A stretch of 64,000 nt of DNA from Roridomyces roridus. Lineage: Eukaryota > Basidiomycota > Agaricomycetes > Agaricales > Mycenaceae. The position numbers and the translations under genes were made by a program. The stretch's first letter is position 1. The number at the start of each line of letters is the position of its first letter. Location: assembly GCA_029378245.1 (NCBI GenBank), contig JARKIF010000006.1, forward strand, positions 1,240,001-1,304,000, given 5' to 3'. The notes under the pieces were generated by a model. It was not told the origin of the DNA. It searched no databases and saw nothing but the letters and a program-made list of their open reading frames with translations. Shown here piece after piece: positions 1 to 11,905 of the stretch.

Positions 1-1250
1 TGGTTTGTTAGCTGCAACCGACCCGAGAGAGCAAGACTGACCTCAGTTGGAAACAGAATATCCGCAAAACAAGGCGACACCTTCGTCATGCTCATCATAG
101 GATACAAGTCCGTCGTGAACCCAGGCTTGGCGGTCGATATCAAGAACGAATGCTCCTCGTTTACACTTTGCATGAACCCCGTCGCTTCGGTCGGAATATC
201 GCACCCGCTCTGTGCGCGGAAGAACTCGGCGGTGGGTCGGGGCGCGATGTTGAACGGATCAGCGTCTTTGACTGTAAATGCATTCTCGAGAGCCTTGGGC
301 GAGCGGAAGTTGAACGCCACGCGCGGCTCGTCCCGGCCGTTGATGAGGAACCTCATGTCGGGCAGGATATGGGAAAACTAGATCCAGAAGTCAGTCGAGT
401 TTCAACTCACTCGAGAGTTTGACGAACGCACCTTGGAGAAGGTCTCAGGCCAGGCACTGCTATACGACGTATCTCCGTTGAGTTCTGCGCGTCCCTCCCT
501 CACATCGACGACAGAAATTTCCGAGGAGCTATTCTCCAACCGACTCGCCGCCCGGTCTATCATCGCCTGAAAGAACCCAGGATCCCTCTCCGCAAGCTGG
601 TAGAACGGCTTGAAATCACGATGAATCCGATCGTACTCGTCGATGAGGCACTTCTTCTCTTGTGCAAAATCGAACCATAGGTCGTAGTGCGGCGGAGGAG
701 CGTGGTTGGTGTGCAGGGTGTATCGCGCGATGGCTTGCGAGAGGGTGCGGGATTGCCGGGCGTAGAGCGCGTCGACGGCTAGTCGGGCTTGAACTTCTGG
801 GTCGGTTGGGTCGATCGAGGATTCCGGAGAGGAAGTCTCGTTCGATGGGTAGTCTTCCTCAGACACCAGTTCAAATCCGGCGTCTTCCTCCTCAGCCTCT
901 GGCATGGGCGTGGCGGCGGCGGGGGAAAGATACGCTCTCGTAGACGTGGCAGGGTTCGAGAAGATTGTATCAGAGGGCGTGGGGGAAGCGGATAAGACCA
1001 TCCGCGGACTCGGAGTTGTCGTCACAAAGAGAACGAAGAGCGATAAGCCCGCTACGACGCCTAGAGTCCGGGACGCCCACATGAGATGACGCCTACCGAG
1101 CGTCGCCATGCATGTCCTCGAGCCTTGGAGCGTCGACGTCCGCTCGTCGTCTGCGCGAGGCGACGTGAGTCCCGAATACGGATCCCGACGTTCACGTAGG
1201 GTAGACGCACCGTTCTTGGCGGAAACTCGGTCGTAATACGGGAGGAGCAT
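1..1250 (-). CDS. GT90/CAP10-type glycosyltransferase, copy 1 (3' end outside window)
   Basis: Partial copy of the gene at 54296-56198. Exon 1 is 1250-432 and exon 2 is 377-42. The donor at 41 opens a third intron whose acceptor, judged from the other copy, lies just outside the window, so the catalytic C-terminal exon is missing here. A cytoplasmic tail of about 60 residues is followed by one membrane anchor (motif GVVAGLSLFVLFV), then a Ser/Pro-rich stem, as in type II Golgi glycosyltransferases. Exon 2 carries FSHILPDMRFLING, the start of the CAP10/GT90 domain. Exon 2 is the same length (336 bp) in both copies. An in-frame upstream Met at 1355 exists, but the equivalent is out of frame in copy 2, so the MLLPYYDR start is preferred. 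No lesion is seen in the part present. Confidence 0.85.
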
Positions 1251-2570
1251 AGAGAAAGGAATGTAGTAGAGAGTGGAGGAAGAGGAGTGAGTGATAGTCA
1301 GAGCGAGGTAGCGGGGTGGCTGACAGCGAAACGAATGCCAGCCGAAGTGCGCCACCGCATAGCTGCTCGTAAGTAAGAACGGAGATGAAAGGCTAAGTAT
1401 AGCGTTTAATACCCCATCGGAGATAGTTTCGCAACCTGGTAGTTAGGTACCACCAAACAAGAGGTTCCTAACCTTGCCTAGCTGCGCGAACCTAAAACTC
1501 CGTTCTGCATAAGTTAGCATGTTGAGGAGACGGAAGCTACAGAATTGTCCCCTCGTCTTGGTACAGCGGTTTTCAAAACAGTATAAGTACGGGAAGTTGT
1601 GATCCCGCAACTCAGTTTTCGCTGCCGTGAATCCGTTGTTTCGCTCCATGCAACTCCACAACTCAATTCAACAGCTGTGCAGTGGTGCGGGGGTATTTCC
1701 TCTTGCGTATCGCACGACCCTGGCCGGGCCCGGCAGCCAAAGATAGTCAAGCCAATTATAACTTATGGGTGGAGCACTCCCTCGAAACCGGCCGTATCAT
1801 GTTGAAATGTAGAACAGTCGGAAAGAAAAAGTCGGTGTGCCATTCCCACTCATCCCCCGGAGGGAGTCAAACCCAGTTGCTTTCGATGGTCAGTGTAAAC
1901 TAACAGAGATCCTTGAATCGGGCTAACCAAGAAACTGGACGCGTGGGGCGCCGAAACGCAACCAACCGACGACTGAATTCGCCTCCAGCCACAAGCCCGG
2001 ATTGTCAGCAGAGGAATGCCATAAAAATTGAACGAACTTCAACCGCGAATCCTCGGAGGGGGAATCGAACCCCGGCTTCGAGGTGGAACGATACGTGGAA
2101 ATTGATCGCTTAAGTCGCGTGCCACTGGGTGTGAGCGAGGGATACACTCTAGCATCGACGGCACCAGAGCAACGATCAGCGACAGGGTGCAAATCCACGA
2201 ACGGCCCGGACTGATCTAATGTTCACGTGGAATTCAGAAAGAAAAAAAAAAATCCTTACAACCTGCCGACGTATGCATCGAAGGCCCAAGGGAGTCGAAC
2301 CCAGTTCTCACCATTCGATGCCTAGGTAATATGACTCGTGCAGCTGGATGTTTTCAATGCGTTAGCAAGAGCGAAGAAGATTATCTCACCGAGCGGGTGA
2401 ATTCCGTGGACAAAAACGGTACTCAGAATGTGGGCATGCAACCACGGTCTGGAACACGACAACAGCTTGCCAACGGTGCTAGACTCAACTGGATCCCTTG
2501 AAATGATTCACCAGCAATTACGTCTAGCGTATGTAGCGAAAGGTGAATTTTGCCCGAAAGAGATATGGGT
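1251..2570. other. Intergenic part of the duplicated segment, with tRNA-like islands
   Basis: No gene was recognised. The sequence is collinear with 56199-57535 and differs by small indels. Two tRNA-like T-arm/B-box islands on the minus strand lie at about 2040-2160 (box 2061-2071) and 2276-2345 (box 2291-2301). The first contains a Leu-tRNA-like stretch (GACTTAAG) and a weak CCTCG/CGAGG acceptor pairing, but it does not fold as a full tRNA. Confidence 0.5.
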
Positions 2571-3978
2571 CTAGTAATCCATCGCTGCCGCAAGCAATTC
2601 CTCAAACTTGGGCGACCCCCAACCACCTTGAACGCATTCATCAGCTCCCTTCCGGAAAAGTCAAAACCAATCCACTCACTCAACGGATCCCAACCCACAC
2701 CCGCAGCAAACGCCAGCCCACCCGCAGGACACTCGTAACCCGTATTTATTCCTCCCTTCCGTCACATCCGTAAACGCACCTTGCTCTTGAGCCACACCGT
2801 AGAGGAACGGATTGAGGAACCCGAGTACAGGCTTCCCCGCCGCTACAAGACAGTCGTTGACCAGCGCGATGATAGCAGCGAACAGGGGCGAAGAGGCTCT
2901 CGTCCCGCTACCCAAGCTGGGCGTCGTCAAACCACAATGGCGAAATCCCACCCCTGGACAGCGACGTCGGGGAATCCGCGCCCACTCGCGTTGAACACCC
3001 CGGTAAAGTTCTCTGGGATACCGGTCTGCAAAAAGTTTGAGACGGCGGTGGTTTGGTAGTCCGGGGCAGGGAAGTAGTTGGAGAAACCACCGCTGCTGAG
3101 GTTCAAGGCTTTTTCCTCCCAGCCGAATGTCGCTCCGACGGAGGTCACCCAAGGGCAGGAGGCGGGGAATACGGGGATGAAGGGGGTTTCACAGACGGAG
3201 GCAGAGTCGTGTCCTCCGTGAACGCCTCCCTATTCAATATTAGCGACGTGGTTAAGCAAGGTGAGGGACGTACGTCTCCAGATGCAAAGATGACCGAGAT
3301 GCCGCGTGCACCCAAGGCCTTGTAGCCGTCGCAGATTCGTCTGGAGAAATTACAGTTACATAGAAGGGTCTTGTACGGAGAGAGGAATCACTCACGCTGC
3401 CATGCTCAGGTCAAACGAGTCCTCATTCCCGCCCCACGAAGTCGTCATGACAGTCGGTGGATTGTCAAGCCCAGCGATGAAAGTCGTCGTGTCCAGAAAA
3501 CTGGTGGCCAGCGACGCAATCGGATTACCTACAGATAGGAAGTCGACAGAGACGTTCGTCGCAATACCTGGAGCCGTTTCAGCGAAAATGTCGGAAATCC
3601 AAGATAGTACTCGCACCCATGGTGTACTCCATGTCCAAATTCGCTTCAAAACTGATTGGAGTAGGGCCCCCGCTGGCAGTCAAGACGTTGTAAGTAGTGT
3701 TGGCCGGAATATCCGGGCGGAACTGAGTCAGGAATTCCGAGATGTCGGCAATCTGCGCGGGGACACCTTGATAGGCGGCGACGAGCAGGTGGCTGGATGA
3801 CTGGGTGGCTGGGGCGGCGGGGATGCCATAGAGCGCCTGCAGGCAGGTGGGAGTGATGACGCCAGCCGCAGTGCTCGTATCGCACGAGGCGTCGGCCTGG
3901 CGTTTCAAAGGCACTGGACCCGGCATCAGTCGGCCCTTGATGTGGTCGGTAAAGTCGGTGGTGGGATGGATGACCTCG

Positions 3979-5154
3979 CACAGGGGGCAAACCCCGTGGC
4001 ATTTTACCGCGGGGCATCCGCACGGCATACGTCACGGCGTCTGTCGCGGCATCCGACAATTGCAGTGCCGGGCCGGAGTTCCCGCGAGTTTTCCCATCCC
4101 TGCCAAGTTGGACTTGGCGCATGTCGTCAACCGGCAAGTACATCAGTCACCTGCGTGACAAGGTGCAAACAATGAGCAGCCTCACAGACCGAGGAGCCCC
4201 CAGATCTCCAGGAAGGTAGGCACAGTCTCACTTGACTTTCATGAAGCATCCAACCATTCCAAATGCACAGTGAATTCCATGTGAATGAAACCGAGAAAAA
4301 GAGAACATCAGGAAAATGTCTGAGGGAATTTGTTGGTGTACCAGATATATTGGTCGCTATAGTATGACATAGACGAACGCTCAGAGCAACATAGTCCATG
4401 TAGGCTCTGGAGTCTCTGTAGTCCACTCTCACAGCTTTGTAGGACAACATAGATCTCACCAAAGGCAATGGGGCACCATGTTGTTCCAACTGGAAAAAAT
4501 GTAGGCCAGCATGAACAAATCGTAGTGATCAAATTAAACACATCTTACCGCTAACATGCTCACTTTGGTTCCCATGTGTTTCCTTACATGTAGTGTCTCG
4601 GTTCAAGTCCTGCCCCTCCATTTTTCCCCCTTTTCTCGACTTATTCTAGGTTTACCCTTGAGAAATCCGATTCTATAAGAACTCTCCAAAATCACTTTCA
4701 ACATGATCCCGCATCGTGAATCCACAGGAGATTGTGTATTGAGGCAGTATAAACGGCGGGGGAACACCTTCCCATCATTTTGTTGTACCCCCACCACTTC
4801 GGCATTTCGGCAGGGATATTTTTCATTCAAGCAAATCTATCTCGAGTGAAAGTATCTACAAGTATGTACGGATTAAGATAGAACATGGGGGAAGAGTCCA
4901 AAACATTGGCTGAAGTCCATTTGGTGTCGATGTTCTTCCCGCATTTTGCAATCAAATGGCAACCGCGGATGATTTGCGTGACGGAGACAACGGCGGCGCG
5001 GCGACGATGGAAGGTCGTGGAGCGATGTGTTGTGAACATGCCCGAGACAGGCTCGCGGGCACATGGGAACGCCATGTCGGACGCCGTGTCGAACGCCGTG
5101 ACGTAGGCCGTGTGGATGCCCCGTGGTAAAGTGCCACGGGGTTTGCCCCCTGTG
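3979..5154. mobile_element. Non-autonomous CACTA-like DNA transposon (1176 bp) in the sedolisin pseudogene
   Basis: The ends are inverted repeats beginning CACAGGGGGCAAACCCCGTG. Similarity between the ends continues for about 75 bp with a few mismatches. The element is flanked by a 3-bp direct repeat, TCG (3976-3978 and 5155-5157). The intact paralogue at about 58960 reads straight through gacctcgacatggcc, which confirms the empty site. A CAC start with a 3-bp duplication fits CACTA/EnSpm-type elements; PIF/Harbinger is the main alternative. No transposase was seen inside. The interior carries a tRNA-like B box at 4600-4610 that may be a nested SINE. Confidence 0.85.
4540..4680 (+). repeat. 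Possible tRNA-derived SINE fragment inside the CACTA-like element
   Basis: A B-box match (GGTTCAAGTCC, 4600-4610) is followed by TGCCCCT and, about 40 bp later, CTAGGTTT. The same ordered motifs occur at 31200-31255. This suggests two copies of one tRNA-derived family. The boundaries are uncertain. Confidence 0.4.
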
Positions 5155-6067
5155 TCGACATGACCGACGAGATGGGCGGGCAGGGATACAGAGAGGGTAC
5201 GAGTGATGTTTTCGGACGTGGATCGATGGGAGAAAACGGTGAACTCCGCGTCGAAGAGCTGGTCCGCGTGCGACACAGGGAGCGTGATCGTCGCCCAATC
5301 CCCGTTCGGAGCAGTGATTTGATACTCGAGCCCGTTGGCCGACGCAAAGGAGTCGAGAGCGGACAGTGTGTCTGCAGAAGGCTCGAGATAGGATTTGACC
5401 TGTAGCTTGTTAGCACGTATTCCAGGCAAGGAAGATGACAGAACCTCCTCTCTCGACAGCCACTGTCGGAATTCCGGACTGCCCGGTGTCGAAATGGACG
5501 CTAGTTTAGCATCCAAACCGGCAGCGTCGTTGGGAGCAAGCCCAAGACGAAGAGTCAGCATTTGAGTTGGATGCGCGGGGCCATGGTTCACGAATCCGAG
5601 TATGGCCGTCGCACGTCGCTCACGCACGACGGTTCGGCCGAGGCCAGTGGTGCAGAGGGCAGCGACAAAGAGACCGAGGAGTACCATTGTTGGGCGCGGT
5701 TGCCAACGCAGGGTTTTATCGGCTGGACATGCGCGCGCGGATCAGTCATATGGTATCAGGAACGCATGGCCGGCGGGTCGCGAAGACTCGCGAAGATCCT
5801 CACGGCCGCTGGTTGACAGTAAATGACCGTTTGAGCTTGAAGCAAGCTTGAAGCGGGGTGATGACAGGAAAAGCCGGTTCAAGTTCGCTGGCGCTGTTGG
5901 ATGTGGTACGGAAGAAAGAGCAAAACAACAATGCCAAACAAACGACGCACCAACTGATACCCCAATTGATTCGGATTCTGGAAGGATTTCCTCGGTCCTC
6001 AGTCCTCCTCCTCCTCCTAATGGCATTTTTTTTGGGAAAAAAAACCGCAATTAACTGAATCACTTCA

Positions 6068-6185
6068 GGATCCCGGGGGAATCGAACCCTGTCACGGTGC
6101 TTGAACGTTTCAAATGAACAGTCAAACCGCGGGCAGGGCGTATGCCAAGCGTATGTGCGGCGTTCGACGGTCCACCTCTGGATCG
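6068..6185 (-). repeat. tRNA-like island (B box at 6078-6088)
   Basis: On the minus strand, GATCC-AGGTG-ACCG-CGCC is followed by GGGTTCGATTCCC and GGGATCC. The same 5' and 3' blocks occur at 18735-18806, so these two are copies of one family. A long non-tRNA insert between the halves rules out a functional tRNA. Confidence 0.5.
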
Positions 6186-6482
6186 GTCTCTTCCTGAGTT
6201 TTTACGCAACTTTCATTTACCGGGCGTTGCGTGAAAAGTCGAGACTGTTGAGATTCGCCGAGCGCGGCAGCGAACACGAAGAACGTTTGCAATCACACTC
6301 CAGTTGGGCATCAGTGCGCTGGGACTGCCTCAAGCCACTAACCCGAGTTCGCGCTGCTCAGACTCTTACTCGAAGGCAATATGGGTGAGGATGTCATTCG
6401 GATACAAGCAGTACAAGATTCGATACAGACAGCAAAAAAAAAGACAAGCAATTTCAATACACAACACGCGCATCCGCATTCT

Positions 6483-7882
6483 TCACCGACTCCTCAAAGC
6501 AAACTCGACAGCCAGGATCTCCAGCTCATACATCCCTCCTGCTCCCTTCCCGCGCGGCCGCAGTGCCCGAGACAGCACTTCTCGAAGATCCGCGGCCTCC
6601 CATTCATAAATCTATATGACAATTCTCATATGGTTACTGCCCATTCACGCATATGTAGCACTGAGCCTGTCGATGTCGAATCCCTGGGACTCGAACAGCG
6701 TGCGATGCACCGTAAGATCGAAGCCCACTATGTTGGTGAGAAACGCTGAGAGGCTAGCTGGAGTGGTATTGGGATTTTGAAACGACAATCCCTGCAAATT
6801 CATCAGCCAGGTGCAGTCGAGAGAACGGGCCACTCACCGCTTTGCCTCGGAACTTTCGAATCTCCAGCTCGAGAGTTACCGCATCCAAGGCGCTCATTAT
6901 CTTCCGCTCATTCCATTCATCGGCCTCGCACAGGCCTCGCTCCACCGCCTCTTTGATCATCTCATTCGTCCACGTCCCGCCCATGATACGCATTCGCTCG
7001 AGCGTGAAGCCCCGTGCTGACAGGAGGGAGAGGTGGGCTGAAAGGTCAATATTGTTGACCCTCTTGAGGAAGGCGGAGAGGGTTGCTGGACTGGGAGTGG
7101 CGGATGGCGAAAGCTGGTGTCGAGTCAATAATGGAAAGAGCTTGGATGAGCGCATGGGCTATGGCAGAGAATTTGAATTCAGTCGAAATTATTTGAGGTC
7201 AGGACTCACCAAGGAAAGCGAGACGGAGTCTTTTGCACCTGAAACAGAGCTGCTGCTGTAATATCGTGGCTTTTTGGCTGTGCGTGCACCAGAGACGCTC
7301 GTCGGCGGCTATTCCACGATGAGCAGAGAAGGGCAGAAGAAAGATGGATAGTAGAATCACACGCACGCGCGATAAATGCTCCATACTCTTCCTCTCCAGC
7401 GGCCCTCGCGAGCTACCTGGCGAATAATCCTCATCATCGCTCGTCGTGACAGGCGACTCGGAACATTTGCGGCGCTGGGAGTTTTGCGCGGGCGCACTAG
7501 CAACAGGGGGAAAGTGCTTGGCGAATTCCGGGTCCTTGACGTGCGCATAGTCCTCCGACACGTTGTCCGGGCGAACATACCCATTGCTGACGGCCCTCTG
7601 GACGGACGAGCGCGAGATACCGAAGATGCCAGCGATTTCACTCGCGGGCCAGTTCTGTGCAAACACGATTCGGCAGATTGCGCGGCCTTCTCGATTGAGA
7701 GCTCGTTCTGTGGGGCTGGGATGATGACCTTTCATTCACACTCTGCATCATCTCCATCCGAGGCCCGGGACTCACAGAAGCGTCAAGTGCTTTGTCACGG
7801 GCGTCTTTGTCTTGAAATTCTGGCATGAGGGGTTGTCGCGTTCGCCGGTGTCACTCTGGTAGCCCGAGGCAGCCGCTGACAT
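6483..7882 (-). CDS. HTH / tandem SAM-like domain protein, paralogue 1 (C-terminus truncated)
   Basis: First of three tandem paralogues of a family I do not recognise by name. Exons are 7882-7776, 7715-7367, 7308-7210, 7158-6838 and 6791-6645, giving 340 aa. Residues about 36-95 form a helix-turn-helix-like segment (REGRAICRIV, then IAGIFGISRSSVQRAV) followed by VSEDY and a PEFAKHFPP block. An acidic Ser-rich stretch comes next, and exon 3 encodes a basic TAKKPRYYSSSS patch. Exons 4 and 5 encode two related helical repeats (LSAFLKRVNNIDLSAHL and LSAFLTNIVGFDLTVHR) that look SAM-like. An insert of about 45 bp creates a stop after RLSATYA; the rest of the second repeat survives out of frame down to a stop at 6483-6485. 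Nuclear, DNA-binding function is inference from the HTH only. Confidence 0.65.
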
Positions 7883-8791
7883 GGTGGCGAGAGACAGGAA
7901 AATTGCGGTTTGTGCTTGCTTATATTCCGGATCACGGCGCGTCATGATCGATGATCCACCGTCAGTTGAACGTTGAAGCAACTTCGTTGGTGCCAAGTCG
8001 AGGCGTGCGGGACCACATAGTAAATGTCCATACAATGGATGGCCTCGGAGGTTCGATTCCTCCCAGTCCCTTTCGAAACTTTGGTGATCGGCTACGCTTT
8101 TTGTTATGCAGAGTATTGGAATTCAAGAAGTAAATGATCGGTCAGCCGCGTTAGGCTTCATTCACAGTAACTCTTGGGCATCAATTCGCCAGAGGTTGAG
8201 CCGGAGTCACTTGCGTTGTTTTGGACAGCAATGTAGGCTGTTTTCTAAATTCTGTAGCAGCTGTACTTAAATTCCCACTCAACCCAATCCCAGTCAAAAA
8301 CGAAGCTTGCGGGTGCGCTGAGCTGAGCACCACGAAATCCCAACCCCGCTATGAGTGCGTTTCCTGGAGGTTCGATTTCTCCCGGGTCTTTACCGGAGGA
8401 GTGCTTTGTTCAAGCTTTATATTTGTGACAAATATAGGGTGACTTGAAGACCAAGTACTGGTCGCTTCGTCTGCTAGACTGCTTTCTCTTCTCCCGCATT
8501 CAAATGGCTGCCGGTGAGCGCCGGGATTATCCCACCCAGAGTAGAAACCGTCACGAAACTGCTGTGGTAGGCCGCGAGCGGGAGTCGAACCCTGAGGGAC
8601 ACGTGGCGCCGTGAAGTCATACCTCTACGCACTGGGTCGGACGTTGCCCTTCCTTTTTGCTTCGCTTTACAATTTGCACTGAGATGCAGCGTGTCAAGGA
8701 TTGTCGTGCTCACTTTTGAATACGAGGTACAAGAAGTACAAGAATATCGGATACATGCAGCAAAGAAAAGACGAATGATACACGCGATCCC
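7883..8791. other. Spacer between paralogues 1 and 2 with three tRNA-like islands
   Basis: No gene was recognised. B-box matches lie at 8050-8060 (plus strand), about 8369-8379 (plus strand) and 8581-8591 (minus strand). The last is preceded on the minus strand by an A-box-like GACCCAGTGCGTAGAGG. The first has a perfect GGAGG/CCTCC T-stem. None closes a convincing acceptor stem. Confidence 0.45.
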
Positions 8792-11738
8792 TCACCAATT
8801 CCTCAAAGCAAACTCAACCGCCATCACCTCCAGCTTGGACACGCCTCCAGCACCCTTCTCCGATGGTTGCAGCGCCCTACCCAGCACCTCTCGAAGATCA
8901 CCCTCCTCCCACTCCCGTATAGCACTGAGCCTGGCGATGTCGAATCCCTGCCCCTCGAACAGCGCGCGATGCGTCGTGAGATCGAAGCCCACGAGGTTGC
9001 TGAGAAACGCTGAGAGGCTGGCTGGAGTGGTACTGGAATTTTGAGAAGGCGGCGATCCCTGCAAATTCATCAGCCAAGGACGCGCGAGAAGGAGAGACTG
9101 ACCGCCGGGTGTCGGAACTTTCGGATCGCAAGTTCAAGCGTCAGAGCGTCGAAAATGCTCAACGTCTTTCGCTCCTCCGCTTCCTCAGCCTTGCACAGAC
9201 CCCGTTCCACCGCCTCCTTGATCATCTCGTCCGTCCACGTCTCGCCCATGATACGAATTCGCTCCAACGTGAAGCCACGTGCCAGCAAGAAGGAAAGGTG
9301 CGTCGAGAGGTCAATCTTGTTTACGCTTTTGAGGAACGCGGAAAGAGTTGGTGGAATGGAACTGGAAGATAGCGGATATGTGTCGGCCGGCGAGCGAAGC
9401 TTGCGTCGAGGCAATGGTGGAATGAACGTCGACGTGGGCTAACGCCAAAGAGTGTCGTCAAAAGCGTGTACATTGAAGCGCAGAACTCACCGAGGAATAC
9501 AATACGGTACCCTGTGCACTTGGAGTAGAGCTGCTGCTGAAATGGCGTGGCTTTTTCGCCGTACGTGCACTCAGCGGCTATCCAACGGTGCAATAGTGAG
9601 AAGAGAAGTGTGCGGATGAAAGGTGATTGACGTACGGATAAGCTTGATTCATGCTCCTCGCCCTTCCTCTTCAGCGGTCCTCTGGAGCTAGATGGCCTCC
9701 ATTCGTCATCGGAAGAATCGTCCTCGGTTGTCTTAAGAGGCGGCTCGGAGCGTTCACAAGGCTGCAACTGAGCAACAGCACCAGGAGGGAAGTGTTTCGA
9801 GAACTCAGGGTCGTCGAGACGAGTGTAGTCCTCGGACACTACATCCGGCGGCGTGTATCCATTCTCGAGAGCCTTCTTGATGCACGAGTGGTGGACATCG
9901 AAGATGCGAGCGATGTGAGTGAGGGACCAGTTGTGCGCAGACACGATGCGGCAGATTGCACGGCCTTTTCGATTTAGAACTCGTTCGCTGTGGCTGGGAC
10001 GATCGTCTTTGATTCGCAGAAAGATAACTCTCATCCGAGCCCCCGGACTCACCGAACATCAGCAAAATAGCAGGTTTGTCTTGGGCGTCTTTTGTCTTGA
10101 CGAGCCATCTTTTGTCTTGGCCGGGCATCTTCTAGCATCTTGGTCGTGGGCAAGATGTCTTGGATGGCTTGGCGATAATAATCTGTCTTTGAAGGATTCG
10201 TGTTTCAGGTACATCTGGTCTCCAAGCTGCCCAAGACGATCCGAGTTCTCTGAAGATGGAATTTCATCGAAAGACGCGAAGACAAATCTAAGTTTGAAAA
10301 AGTAGTGTGAATATATTACATTCAATACGGACTGGACCAAATGCATATCCTTCATGAATCGGCTTCTCATAGCGAGTCCGAGTCAGTTGTATCTTGCTTG
10401 TATCCAGAAGCTTGGGGATGTGCGATGCTGTCCAGGGCAGTGAGTGTCGGCTTGGTGTTGGCTAGCTCGACGAGGTGGCCACATCTATGAGGCGCGATGA
10501 CAAGGGACCGTCTTGAATCGGAGGGACACCGGGGACCGGACCAGTCGAGGACCCGAGTCGGAGGAGAGAGAAGGAAATGTTTCAAGTGCTTCAAACTCCG
10601 CCCGGATCATAGATACCCGAGATGACTCACATGGTCGCTTGGTTACCAATCCATGGCGTGATTTTGCCACGTCCACTTCTTCTCTTTTCACTCTCACCAT
10701 CCTTCCCCTTCACTCTGCCCGCCATAGCTGCCCCGCCCGCTGTTCGACCCCATGCCGCCACAGCTCCGAGGCCGACTTCCTGCAAGTCATCGCACCCGCC
10801 GCATCGCGCCATCTATCTTGCTACGACGCCCAAACTTGAAGACACGATAACAAGGAACCTGTATCCCTGGCCTTGTGTCGCCTCACCACCATTGAAAACC
10901 CTTCCTCGTTCCACTTACCGGCGGCCATGTTCCATCCCCACCTTCACATCTGCTGCAATGCCTACCATGTTACCGTCTCCGAAGCCCGCACTTGAAGACC
11001 CGAGTGAAGACTGCACCACCAATATCTTTGGCCATCATCACTCCACACGTCACTCCACACGTACCCTGCCACGCTCTTCCCACAAGCCCGGCCGTAATGT
11101 CCCATTCTCACCCTCAAGGCTCTGGCCAAACCGCTGTACGTCAAATGAAGATGTGGGACGGCGTCAAGAGATGGCCCCTTCCGAACCTCCAGACCTCATC
11201 GCGATGTTCCACCCTCCTCCGCGCCACCCGCATGTCAGATACTTGTGTACAAGACCCACCAGCGAGACTTTCCAAGCAAGATCGACAAGGCTGCCAGTCT
11301 CCCTCTCCCCCATCTGGTCCGTGCAGCGCGTTCCTCTATTTCCTTCCCGTATATACTTGATTCATTGTACTATTTACATGAATATATTTGTCTTTTCGTG
11401 CATCTTCTGTGGGAATCAGAACATCTTGAGATGTCTTTTTCAGTGTCTTGACGAAGCCTTATTGCTTCTTGCCCAAGATGCCCGCCATCTTCCCAAGACA
11501 GATGTGTCTTCCCAAGCAATGTACTTAGCTTGGCCAAGACACGTCGTCTTTGGCAAAGTCACGTCTTTTCCGTCTTCTACGTCTTGGCCAAGACGCCAAA
11601 GACGCCAAAGACGAACCTGCGATTTTGCTGATGAAGTGCCTTGACCCTGTTCACGGGTGTATTCGTCTTGAAATTTTGATATGTGGGGTTGTCGCGTTCA
11701 CCGGCGTCACTCTCGTAGCCTGAGCCAGCCGCTGACAT
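8792..11738 (-). pseudogene. HTH / tandem SAM-like domain protein, paralogue 2, first exon split by a transposon
   Basis: Full-length family member apart from a transposon in exon 1. Exon 1 is 11738-11634 plus 10054-10053 after removing the element at 10057-11633 and one copy of its 2-bp duplication. That gives 107 bp, exactly the exon-1 length of both paralogues. Further exons are 9993-9636, 9577-9491, 9438-9103 and 9058-8792, for 384 aa if intact. The HTH is around RAICRIVSAHNW and IARIFDVHHSCIKKAL. Exon 3 encodes ARTAKKPRHFSSSS. Exons 4-5 hold two SAM-like repeats at about residues 210-290 and 308-384. Apart from the insertion the frame is open, so the hit looks recent. It could still be expressed if the element were spliced out, which cannot be judged here. 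Confidence 0.75.
10057..11633. mobile_element. Non-autonomous DNA transposon (1577 bp) in exon 1 of paralogue 2
   Basis: The terminal inverted repeats begin CATCAGCAAAAT-GCAGGTT-GTCTT. Both ends carry dense subterminal CTTGG/CCAAG and AAGAC/GTCTT motifs. The flanks show a 2-bp duplication (AA at 10055-10056 and 11634-11635). Removing the element and one AA restores an exon of 107 bp, identical to exon 1 of both neighbours, which fixes the borders. No transposase was recognised; a 340-codon open frame inside (10622-11644 plus) is low-complexity and overruns the right end, so it is not a gene. The superfamily is uncertain: the 2-bp duplication and subterminal repeats fit CACTA/Plavaka-like elements better than Tc1/mariner, which duplicates TA. 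Confidence 0.8.
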
Positions 11739-11905
11739 GGCGGCGAGACACAGGAAAATTGCAGCTTGTACATGCTTGGGTGCACCGGATCACGGCATGC
11801 GGTACCGCGATATTACCAACTGAGGTGGCCCAGACGGACACGCTGCGTCGAGAAATTAGGCCTCGACTACTCTAATACTCGCACATTCCAAGCTTGGATG
11901 TAGCA

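Larger units (their letters stand above)
2571..5687 (-). pseudogene. Sedolisin (S53) protease, copy 1, disrupted
   Basis: Degenerate copy of the intact gene at 57536-59496. It keeps the signal peptide (MVLLGLFVAALC), the prodomain, the Glu/Asp catalytic segment EANLDMEY and the intron positions, but has several lesions. A 1176-bp CACTA-like element (3979-5154) splits exon 1. A deletion of about 7 bp near 2933, just before TTPSLGSG, shifts the frame. The catalytic motif reads GTRAS instead of GTSAS, so the nucleophile Ser is replaced by Arg. A further 4-bp gain near 2745 shifts the frame before the C-terminus. The ending (AAAMDY, stop at 2571-2573) is still recognisable. No active protease can be made from this locus. 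Confidence 0.9.

Noticed and set aside
9321..10052. Minus-strand open frame starting MSPGARMRV as the true start of HTH paralogue 2
   Set aside because: That start lies within intron 1; the paralogues show the N-terminal exon further upstream, across the transposon.
10622..11644. 340-codon plus-strand open frame
   Set aside because: It lies almost wholly inside the DNA transposon, has low-complexity Pro/Ser/Arg composition and no domain, and runs past the element's end into the host gene.
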